Source of the DNA: JADKBO01 sp965230345
GTDB lineage: Bacteria > Bacteroidota > Bacteroidia > Chitinophagales > Saprospiraceae
Assembly: GCA_965230345.1 (NCBI GenBank)
Contig: CBDDKR010000002.1
Coordinates: 930,001-994,000 of the forward strand
Reading direction: 5' to 3'
Length of the DNA: 64,000 nt
The position numbers were made by a program, and so were the translations under genes. Below are positions 24,770 to 32,693 of this stretch, piece after piece; within the stretch, counting starts at the first letter, position 1; each line of letters begins with the position of its first letter. Under the pieces are notes generated by a model. It had not been told where the DNA came from. It did not search any database and worked only from the letters and a program-made list of their open reading frames with translations.

Positions 24770-27700
24770 CTAACGAATTACAGTGACATCACCTTTAACT
24801 TTTACGGTTTTTCCTGTTGTTAATAGTACTTGACTATAGAATACATACACACCGTTTGCAGCTTGTTTACCATTTAGTGTGCCATCCCAGCCGTATGATG
24901 GGTCATTAATAGGAAAGTCATCTCTTTGGAAGACCTTATTTCCCCATCGATCATAGATTTGAAGAAACTTGATTTTTTCAATATGTTCTTCAGGATTTCC
25001 ATAAATAGTAAACTTGTCATTCCATCCATCGGCATTTGCTGAGATAATATCAGGATGAATAATATCTACTAATATTTCAGGTTCAACAAATCGTGTGAAT
25101 ACCATTATTTCATCCATACAACCTTGTTGATTGGTTACTGTCAATGTATAAGTAATACCATTGGTTATAGAACCATCAAATTCAGGAATTAAACAATCGT
25201 CACAAGATAATCCATCTGAAGGTGTCCATTGAATATTGGAAATGGGTTCACTAGAAAGCAAATGTACCAATATCGAAGCAGTTTCATCCGTTTCAAAAAC
25301 GATGGTGTCAGAAGATAACAATGTCAATTCTGGATAAGCTGTTGTATCATTAATTATAACACTAATCATTGAATCACATCCGTATTGGTTGGTGGAAGTA
25401 ATTTCGTACAATCCTGCATGACTTACGTCAAAAGTATTGGTATTGTTGATTTGAAATCCATTTGGACCCGTTACGTTTAATACAATTCCATCACTATTAA
25501 CGGATATAATCCCATTATCATTCGAACAATCGATATCTTGAACATTTGCAGACAAATTTGGTGGATCAAGAAATGCCAAAATTTCTACACTATCTCTTGA
25601 TGTACACCCGTACATATTGGTCACTTCTATGGTATAATAACCAGGATTTTCAACTAGAATATTGTTTTCATCACTAATCACTTGCCCGTATTGATCAAAC
25701 CAAGAATAATCAACACTTTCTTGGACTATACTTTGGACGTGTACATTCGGTATTAAACACGTAATTACATCTACTGGAGGTATATTAATAGCTGGGTCAT
25801 CAGTGAAAGCTAGAACGGTTAGTGTATCAATTGATTTACAACCGTTCTCTCCTGTAGCTTCATGGATGTAACGACCAGGAATGGAGATGTCGTGATAATT
25901 TTGGAAAGATATGTAATTACCATTAATATCTTTCCAAGCAAAATCTAAAATTTTAGAACCTAAGGGGTTAGAAGAAATAAATCCTAAAGGATTGTCACAT
26001 GTAATATCTTCCGTTATAAATTGGTGATGCGGCTCTATAGTGTCTATATCTATAAATAAAGAGGTATCAACATCACAACCACCGAGACCGTCAAAACTCA
26101 GTTGATAAACTCCAGGACTTGTTATGCTTGGATTAGTCTCTAATAATGTGTTACCATCGGGATCAGTCCATGTCAGATTAGAGAATGTTGTCAAAATGTC
26201 TAAGTGAAGGTTTACTTCAGGTTCAAAACAAGTAATGGTATCGTTTTGAATGGTAAATACGGGTATTTCTCCAATAGAAGATATTTCAATGTTTAAATTA
26301 TTGATACATCCATTATTTGGATTAGTAACCAATAGTTGATACTGACCAACATGATCCACTATTGGTGAAATTTCATTAGAATTGAAATTATTTGGACCAG
26401 TCCATTGATAGGAAAACCCTTGATCTCCATCTACTTCGATTGGTAAGGACGTAAGATCACAGTCTAAGTCAAGTGCAGATAATAGAACACTTGGCGCAAT
26501 TGTATCTATGCTAATATTGGTAAACAAAGTGGTGACACATCCTGTTTGAGTCGTTACGACAACCTCATAATGTCCATCTTGATTAACCAATAGAGTAGAA
26601 TCTCCAATTTGTTGGTTGTTATCTTTTGTCCACGAATAGTTAAAACTACTATTATTTTCACCGGATAATACGATTACATCCTCTGGGTTATTACAGTCCA
26701 ATTCGAAATTATTTATATCCAATAAGGGTGAAATACCACGATCAAATATGGATAGCGTATCATAATCTACACATCCATTATTTGGATTGGTAGATTGTAA
26801 AAAGTACAAACCACCTTCAGATATAGTAATGGTCTCCTCTGTAGAAGAAAAATTTGCTGTGTTTGACCATTCATAATGGTAAATATTGTTATTGCTCTGG
26901 AGAGAAACATCAATCTCTGCAGTATTACAAGGTATAGTGTCAGGTGATACAGTGACTATAGGAAGAGTTTTGTCTTCAAATATTTGCATTATTTCTGCGT
27001 TGGTACAATCCTCCGCATTTTCCACAATTAATTGGTATGTACCACTTTGATTGATAATAGGGTTTATATCAGTGCTTATTGTATCTCCATTTAAAAGCCA
27101 ATATTGACGAACAACATCGTTGGAAACATCAGGAGTAAGTTGTATGGCCTCATTGAAGCAATTTAGCGTATCATCTGTTAGTACAATACTTGGGATATTT
27201 CCCGAAAATACAGCTTCTACAGAATCCAAATTATTGCAACCGTTAACCAAATCTGAAACTTCAAAGAAGTATGTACCATTAGAATTAATAATAGTACTTA
27301 AGGAATCCGAAACAATTGTCGAGTTATAAGACCACTGGGCTGTATAATTATTGGATGAATTAACCTGTGCAGTAGCTAGAATGGAAGAATCACCGCACTC
27401 AACAAAAACACTGTCTATTAAACTTATCGTTGGACTAATGGTGTCAATGGTTACAATACCACTACTTGCGGAAAAACACTGAAGGTCATCATAATAGTAA
27501 TCAATGTACAAATTATAAGTTCCAGCGTTTTCAACGGTAATTTCTTGGTCTGTGTTGAAATAGTTATTGGGTCCGGCCCATGTTGCATCAACTTGAACTC
27601 CATTATTGGTGTTAACGGAGTAACTTAAGGTTGATGTTTCATTGTTACAATCGATAGGATTTGAAACAGATACTTCAACATCCAATACCAATTCAGTAAG

Positions 27701-29038
27701 TATCAAATGGACTACACTATCACAGCCATTATGAGCTTGACCAATGATTTCTTCATTTACATTACCTTCAAAATATTGATCAAAAATAAAAATTCCATCT
27801 CCAGAACAAACTTCTTCAAATAGAATCACTGGCTCAGGAATTTCTAATGCAATAGTTCCAACATTAACTAAATGCTCACATGGAGCGCTAGGTTGGGTAA
27901 AATTGAAAAATTCATCGGATTCACGGCATTCTTCATTTTCTATATATTCTGTGGTTGCAACGTTAATTTCAACGATTTGAGGACAAACAATTTGATTGTT
28001 AAACAATGCTCCTGTTGAAGCAGTATAACCCCAGTTCACTAGGGTTTGACCACCAAAGACATTGTTTATAAAATCGTTACTCCCACTCATAATAACAACT
28101 CCATCAAAAATCACTTCATAAGAGCTTGTAGCTGGATCCCAAGTAAATGTGACAATGTGTACATTTCCATCTTCAATATTTCCAAGATCAATAGGACCGT
28201 CAATAGAATTGGCATGATTCATATTTCCATTGACATTGATAGAAGCATGGTCTTGAAATGGATCAAGTAACCCACCATTTCTGTAAGTGTCAAATTCTAC
28301 AATTACTGATTCCGGTATTCCCTCAGCGCCGATTCCTTGGCCAGTATTTCCACAAATATCTACGCCATTAGGTTGATAGACTAAACAAATTCCATCAGCG
28401 CCACCATCATTGTCTCCAAAACTCATTTCCATTGTATGGGTAAATGGTTGTGCGAAGTCAATTTGATTCTCATAGTAGGTACATCCATGCTGTCCTGTAG
28501 TTTCTGTGGTCAACTGGATACAATCATCACCTAAGGTAGTTGCATCGAAGTAAGGTAAAAAATTTAGATTCTGGGTTTCTAATATCTCAGAGACAACGAC
28601 ATTAAAGTCCCCACTTGATCCATCTTCCGCCCAAAGACGAATAAAGTACTCTTCACCAGGGTTAAGGTCTATAATTTGTATATTGGGCATAGTACCACCA
28701 GTGCATAAGTCTTCAGTAACATTATAATGTAATTGTAAGTCATCACAAGGTCCAAGATAAACAGCCATTGCCATGTCGGTAATATCTATAGAGCTCACAA
28801 GAATATAAGCTTCTCCAGATGCTGGTGCAGTAAAGGATATCCAAGTATCTGCACCGCTATAAAAACCATACGGTGGAGTGCCGATACCAGAATCGGAGTT
28901 TCCAACATTATTAAATGTATTGAAGGCTGTTGAAACAGAAACAGAAGTTGAAGCACAAGGATCATCTCCTCCAAAAGAATAAGAATAGGTAAAGAGAAGA
29001 AGTAAAATCAAGTTTAATGGCTTCAACATTTTATTCAT
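24770..29038 (-). CDS. Giant L-type lectin / Ig-repeat adhesin with T9SS type B (gliding-motility) C-terminus
   Basis: 1422 residues from ATG 29038; a further-upstream TTG at 29050 is less likely. A signal peptide (1-23) is followed by a pre-peptidase-like or CUB-like domain (25-155). Residues about 160-385 are an L-type lectin domain (QPFTHTMEMSFGDNDGGADG, VIVEFDTYRNGG). Roughly nine Ig-like repeats of about 90 residues follow (470-1290), each with a conserved Cys near the start of the repeat and a GxYxL strand. Residues 1335-1422 form a gliding-motility-associated C-terminal domain (FLQIYDRWGNKVFQ, GVYVFYSQV). It is probably a surface adhesin binding carbohydrate. Confidence 0.9.
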   Translation of the reverse strand: MNKMLKPLNLILLLLFTYSYSFGGDDPCASTSVSVSTAFNTFNNVGNSDSGIGTPPYGFYSGADTWISFTAPASGEAYILVSSIDITDMAMAVYLGPCDDLQLHYNVTEDLCTGGTMPNIQIIDLNPGEEYFIRLWAEDGSSGDFNVVVSEILETQNLNFLPYFDATTLGDDCIQLTTETTGQHGCTYYENQIDFAQPFTHTMEMSFGDNDGGADGICLVYQPNGVDICGNTGQGIGAEGIPESVIVEFDTYRNGGLLDPFQDHASINVNGNMNHANSIDGPIDLGNIEDGNVHIVTFTWDPATSSYEVIFDGVVIMSGSNDFINNVFGGQTLVNWGYTASTGALFNNQIVCPQIVEINVATTEYIENEECRESDEFFNFTQPSAPCEHLVNVGTIALEIPEPVILFEEVCSGDGIFIFDQYFEGNVNEEIIGQAHNGCDSVVHLILTELVLDVEVSVSNPIDCNNETSTLSYSVNTNNGVQVDATWAGPNNYFNTDQEITVENAGTYNLYIDYYYDDLQCFSASSGIVTIDTISPTISLIDSVFVECGDSSILATAQVNSSNNYTAQWSYNSTIVSDSLSTIINSNGTYFFEVSDLVNGCNNLDSVEAVFSGNIPSIVLTDDTLNCFNEAIQLTPDVSNDVVRQYWLLNGDTISTDINPIINQSGTYQLIVENAEDCTNAEIMQIFEDKTLPIVTVSPDTIPCNTAEIDVSLQSNNNIYHYEWSNTANFSSTEETITISEGGLYFLQSTNPNNGCVDYDTLSIFDRGISPLLDINNFELDCNNPEDVIVLSGENNSSFNYSWTKDNNQQIGDSTLLVNQDGHYEVVVTTQTGCVTTLFTNISIDTIAPSVLLSALDLDCDLTSLPIEVDGDQGFSYQWTGPNNFNSNEISPIVDHVGQYQLLVTNPNNGCINNLNIEISSIGEIPVFTIQNDTITCFEPEVNLHLDILTTFSNLTWTDPDGNTLLETNPSITSPGVYQLSFDGLGGCDVDTSLFIDIDTIEPHHQFITEDITCDNPLGFISSNPLGSKILDFAWKDINGNYISFQNYHDISIPGRYIHEATGENGCKSIDTLTVLAFTDDPAINIPPVDVITCLIPNVHVQSIVQESVDYSWFDQYGQVISDENNILVENPGYYTIEVTNMYGCTSRDSVEILAFLDPPNLSANVQDIDCSNDNGIISVNSDGIVLNVTGPNGFQINNTNTFDVSHAGLYEITSTNQYGCDSMISVIINDTTAYPELTLLSSDTIVFETDETASILVHLLSSEPISNIQWTPSDGLSCDDCLIPEFDGSITNGITYTLTVTNQQGCMDEIMVFTRFVEPEILVDIIHPDIISANADGWNDKFTIYGNPEEHIEKIKFLQIYDRWGNKVFQRDDFPINDPSYGWDGTLNGKQAANGVYVFYSQVLLTTGKTVKVKGDVTVIR

Positions 29039-29437
29039 TTTATAGATCAATGAAGCCCTTATTCAAAGTAAAAGTGTTTAAGCATGGATTCTTAAGCGAA
29101 AGAAAGTAAAATGTAGCTTAAACACAATAATCTCCGATGAAATACTCGCAATTATATTTGTCTTATATAAACCAATTGGATCATATAATATTTGATTTAG
29201 GCTTCAAAAGAATATTAATTCTATGTAAACCAAAATTAAACATTTTTTCTATTTTGGTAAAAAGAATGTCATATTTTGTCATACATGGACAAAATATAAA
29301 CTAAATAATGGTATGAATACAAGGAATTTCACAGAATATAATTATTGATTAACCTTTTATATTGGTGATCTGTTTGGTTGGTGTAATAATTACAAGAAGA
29401 TATTTTTTGAAGGATTTCGAAAAATAATAGTAAAAAT
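29039..29437. other. Intergenic gap with a small inverted repeat
   Basis: 399 bases between two minus-strand genes. It is AT-rich and has one clean palindrome (listed separately). The adhesin promoter should be here. Confidence 0.5.
29271..29297. promoter_or_regulatory. Palindrome, possible operator of the adhesin gene
   Basis: A perfect 10-bp inverted repeat (ATATTTTGTC / GACAAAATAT) has a 7-base spacer and lies about 235 bases upstream of the adhesin start. It lacks a T-run, so a regulator site is as likely as an RNA hairpin. Confidence 0.35.
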
Positions 29438-29665
29438 CTATAATTGTTTTACCCAAATAATATTTACTGGACAGTTTTTAGCGGCTTGGATATTGTCATC
29501 GTATTCAAAATCTTCAACATCAATGACATAATAATCGCCCTTTTTATCTGCCTTTCTCAAGTAGCTTTTACCGTCTTTTTTGGACATAATCCATCGATCT
29601 GGAGCGGCTTCAACACATGCATTACATCCGATACACTTGTGCCTTAGTTGGGTAATCTGAATCAT
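29438..29665 (-). CDS. Small [4Fe-4S] ferredoxin
   Basis: 75 residues with a single CxxCxxC...CP cluster motif (KCIGCNACVEAAPDRW and AAKNCPVNII). One cluster, four cysteines. It overlaps the upstream U32 peptidase gene by four bases. In E. coli the U32 protein TrhP (YegQ) needs iron-sulfur biogenesis and the ferredoxin YfhL for tRNA hydroxylation; the tight pairing here suggests that this ferredoxin feeds electrons to the neighbouring protein. The ferredoxin call is firm and the partnership is inferred. Confidence 0.88.
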   Translation of the reverse strand: MIQITQLRHKCIGCNACVEAAPDRWIMSKKDGKSYLRKADKKGDYYVIDVEDFEYDDNIQAAKNCPVNIIWVKQL

Positions 29666-30903
29666 TCTACTGTTTCTATTCTAAAGAGTTTGTCAGAAGG
29701 ACGAATCTTTTCTTTTATTGGCATACTGAAGCGATCACCAGACTTAACTTCTTTCACATCTTTATTGTCAAGTCTTAAGTTTTGGACTTTTGTTTCTATG
29801 ATTCCAGTAGTTGGTCCTGTGATGTATATTTCGTCTCCAACAGAAAGCCTGCCTGATTCCATTTTGAATTCACCGATACCAATATTATTGAAGTATTTTA
29901 TACCATTTCCAACGAAATGCTTTCTTTTCTTTGCTTTTGAGCCAGGAGCATTTGTCCACTCACCCAATTGTTTACCTAGAAAGTATCCACCCCAGAAATC
30001 TCGATTGTACACCTTGGATAAGCGTTGCATCCAGTCTCCAATTTTATCGGGACCAAAGCTGCCATCATCAATGGAGTCCATCGCTTCTCTGTAACAAAGA
30101 GAGACATGTTTAACATAATCTGGTCCTTTGCTTCTACCTTCAATTTTGAAAACCTTTACTCCTGCCTCAACAATTTTATCCAAGAAATCAATGGCACACA
30201 AGTCTTTTGGAGACATGATGAATTCATTATCGATTTCTAGTTCATTACCTTCTTCGTCTGTTACTTTGTATTTTCTTCTACAATTTTGTTTGCATGCCCC
30301 TCTATTCGCAGAAGAATTATGTGTATGCAAACTTAAATAACACTTTCCTGATACAGCCATACACAGTGCACCATGAACGAAGGTTTCAATCTTTACCAAT
30401 TCACCTGAAGGTCCAGTAATATTCTCTTCCTCAATCTGTTTGCAAATTTTTTCAACTTGCATTAAGGTGAGTTCTCTTGACAGGACCATGACATCAGCGA
30501 AGTGAGCGTAGAACTTCACTGCTTCGATATTGGTAATATTGATCTGGGTAGAAATGTGTACAGGTAACCCAATTTCCTTGGCATACATAATCACTGCCTG
30601 GTCCATTGCTATTACCGCATCAACACCTGAATCTTTTGCCGACTTGACAATATTCTTCATTAATGCGATATCATGGTTATACAATATGGTATTTACTGTA
30701 AGGTAAGCCTTCATATTATTCTCATGACAATATGCGGCAATTTCAGCCATGTCTTCAGTCGTAAAATTATTAGAAGAGCGCGCGCGCATATTTAACTGTT
30801 CTACACCAAAATAAACAGCATCAGCACGACCCATTGCTGCAGCCCTCAAGGAATCAAAAGAGCCCACAGGCGCTAGTAATACGATATCACTCGTTTTATG
30901 CAT
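29662..30903 (-). CDS. U32-family peptidase-like protein (TrhP/YegQ type)
   Basis: 413 residues. The U32 signature is clear: ETFVHGALCMAVSGKCYLS, followed by NRGACKQNCRRKY, giving the four cysteines that bind an iron-sulfur cluster. The N-terminal TIM-barrel-like part begins LLAPVGSFDSLRAA, and the C-terminal beta domain spans about 310-410. Homologues TrhP/RlhA modify RNA (5-hydroxyuridine in tRNA, 5-hydroxycytidine in rRNA) using prephenate-derived chemistry. Length and gene pairing with ferredoxin favour the TrhP type. The old name 'peptidase' is probably not its real role. Confidence 0.9.
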   Translation of the reverse strand: MHKTSDIVLLAPVGSFDSLRAAAMGRADAVYFGVEQLNMRARSSNNFTTEDMAEIAAYCHENNMKAYLTVNTILYNHDIALMKNIVKSAKDSGVDAVIAMDQAVIMYAKEIGLPVHISTQINITNIEAVKFYAHFADVMVLSRELTLMQVEKICKQIEEENITGPSGELVKIETFVHGALCMAVSGKCYLSLHTHNSSANRGACKQNCRRKYKVTDEEGNELEIDNEFIMSPKDLCAIDFLDKIVEAGVKVFKIEGRSKGPDYVKHVSLCYREAMDSIDDGSFGPDKIGDWMQRLSKVYNRDFWGGYFLGKQLGEWTNAPGSKAKKRKHFVGNGIKYFNNIGIGEFKMESGRLSVGDEIYITGPTTGIIETKVQNLRLDNKDVKEVKSGDRFSMPIKEKIRPSDKLFRIETVE

Positions 30904-31153
30904 TTGTCTTTAAATTTTAATCAAGGATTTGACCTCATTATGCATTCAATTGTATTTCGAAACCTACTTCCAATACAACAGAGTACGAGGTAGAACCAAA
31001 AGCTTGCTATTTCTTGGTACTAATTTCAACGCAATTGTACTTGTAAAATACTTGTGCTTTTAAGTCGCTTCCTATTTTGCAAAGGTACAAGGAGAATTTG
31101 AAATAGCAACAATTATTGTCTACTCCTAAGATTTGGGCTTTTAGAACAAGGGT

Positions 31154-31627
31154 TTAATTCAAGTATGCTGAATACATCCAAACCAGTTTTTCCTGCTCTC
31201 TTATATAATCACTCATTAGAGCGTTGGTACCTTCGTCATCAATTTCTCCAGCTAAGTTTAGGATATGTCTTTGCTTTTTCAATAAGACTTTAAAGGCTTC
31301 TAGTATCTCATTGACGGCAAGTATACCATCTTCTACGTTGTTGCTTTCTTTAATCTCTGAAGCAGATAAATAAGAAGAAAAGTTGTGGTTTGGTTGGATT
31401 CCAAGAGTTAATATACGTTCAGCGATGTCGTCGATTTTGACAAACAAATCGTTGTAAAGTTCTTCAAACTTAAGATGCAACTCAAAGAATTTTTCACCCT
31501 TGATGTTCCAATGATATCCTCTTGTATTCTGATATAAAACCGAGTAATTGGACAGCAAGTCATTTAACAAAAGTGCCAATTCTTGACTTTTAACAGTGTC
31601 CAATCCAATATGATTTAATTTTGTCAT
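31154..31627 (-). CDS. dps: Dps-family DNA-protecting ferritin
   Basis: 157 residues. The ferroxidase-site residues of Dps are present: HWNIKGEKFFELHLKFEELY followed by DDIAERILTLG. Dps forms a 12-subunit shell that oxidises and stores iron using H2O2 and protects DNA in stress or stationary phase. The N-terminus is short with few lysines, so DNA binding may be weak. It is a single gene, with 230-250 base gaps on both sides. Confidence 0.92.
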   Translation of the reverse strand: MTKLNHIGLDTVKSQELALLLNDLLSNYSVLYQNTRGYHWNIKGEKFFELHLKFEELYNDLFVKIDDIAERILTLGIQPNHNFSSYLSASEIKESNNVEDGILAVNEILEAFKVLLKKQRHILNLAGEIDDEGTNALMSDYIREQEKLVWMYSAYLN

Positions 31628-31860
31628 GAATTAAAAATTTTCTTTAATATTAAACAAATCAATGCATGAATGGTTTATCTGGATTGTTATGATTTATAGC
31701 ATAAATTATAGCTTTATGTTGCACTCTTCAATGTTACTTATAGAAAAGTTGATTATTCTTTCGTCTATTTTTTATGGATTATGACATGATCTTTTTTCAA
31801 AAGCATGATAACGTACTACAAAACGACTAATATTTATTTTACTATCAATAATTCTATTAG

Positions 31861-32100
31861 ATAAAAAAGAATTTAGGACGTATTATCTTTACCTACCTGT
31901 TGCCCATTCTTCCGATTTGCATACTATGGGATGGATTGGTCTCCTGTCTTCGAACATATTCACCAAAAGAGTTGGAAAAGATGGTAAAAAGCTTGGACGA
32001 TAGTAGAGATTATTCATGGGAAATAGGAAAAAACACTGAGGGTAATCTACCCAATACGTATTTATTCGGAACTAAAAGAAAATCAACATGTCAAAAATAG
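31861..32100 (+). pseudogene. C-terminal remnant of a class I SAM-methyltransferase
   Basis: An open frame from a TAG at 31858 encodes about 79 residues: LPILPICILWDGLVSCLRTYSPKELE, SWEIGKN and a final TYLFG. That pattern is the C-terminus of a common bacterial SAM-dependent methyltransferase family (the LP-lwDG-vSclRtY motif). The N-terminal Rossmann part, about 200 residues, is absent: bases 31628-31860 are AT-rich and code for nothing similar in any frame. It overlaps the start of the next gene by 13 bases. It is best read as a decayed gene. Confidence 0.6.
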
Positions 32101-32630
32101 TTTATTATGTAGCAACATCAATAGATGGATACATAGCTGGTCAAAACGATGATATTAGCAAATTTATTTTTCAAGGACCTGGTGTAGAAAAGTACCAGAA
32201 AGATCTTATGAGTTTTTCTACCGTTATTATGGGTAGAAAAACTTATGAAATTGGTTATCAGTATGGTTTAAAACCTGGACAGGCCGCCTATCCGCATATG
32301 CAGCATCACATATTTTCGAACAATTTGTCATTTGAAAATACCTCGGATCAAGTATTTGTCGAACCAATTTCTTTGAATCGAGTAGAAGAAATAAAAAGAA
32401 ACTCACAATCAGATATCTATTTATGTGGTGGAGGTCAATTTGCTGGCTGGTTGTTAGAGAATGGTATGGTCGACGAATTAATAGTGAAACAGAATCCTGT
32501 GGTTCTTGGAAGCGGTGTCAAGTTATTTGGTAACTCTCTGAAACAGGAAATGTGGAAAACGGCAAATGCCGAATTATTTGATGATGGTTTACTAGTGATA
32601 ACTTATAAGAAGAAAACATCTTTGAATTAA
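32088..32630 (+). CDS. DHFR/RibD-C-like reductase
   Basis: 180 residues: KIVYYVATSIDGYIAG at the start, VIMGRKTYE in the middle and IYLCGGGQFAGWLL with LGSGVKLF at the end. These are the marks of the RibD C-terminal / dihydrofolate reductase-like family (YyaP/YwjB group), NADPH-binding proteins of uncertain substrate. It follows a methyltransferase remnant and ends just before a strong terminator. Confidence 0.87.
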   Translation: MSKIVYYVATSIDGYIAGQNDDISKFIFQGPGVEKYQKDLMSFSTVIMGRKTYEIGYQYGLKPGQAAYPHMQHHIFSNNLSFENTSDQVFVEPISLNRVEEIKRNSQSDIYLCGGGQFAGWLLENGMVDELIVKQNPVVLGSGVKLFGNSLKQEMWKTANAELFDDGLLVITYKKKTSLN

Positions 32631-32633
32631 AAC

Positions 32634-32673
32634 AAAAGAGCCGTTCGACCAAATATTGTCGAACGGCTCTTTT
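32634..32673. terminator. Strong bidirectional terminator
   Basis: A perfect 16-bp stem (32634-32649 with 32658-32673), GC-rich at its core, with an 8-base loop and A/T tracts at the ends. It separates the convergent reductase and pyrophosphatase genes. Confidence 0.92.
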
Positions 32674-32693
32674 AATATTTATATCACGGAATA

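Noticed and set aside
24770..29038. The adhesin start at 29050 (TTG)
   Set aside because: An ATG at 29038 begins directly before the signal peptide and needs no rare start codon.
32634..32673. Perfect 16-bp inverted repeat as an insertion-sequence end
   Set aside because: It has the GC core, short loop and T-tract of a terminator between convergent genes, and no transposase is nearby.
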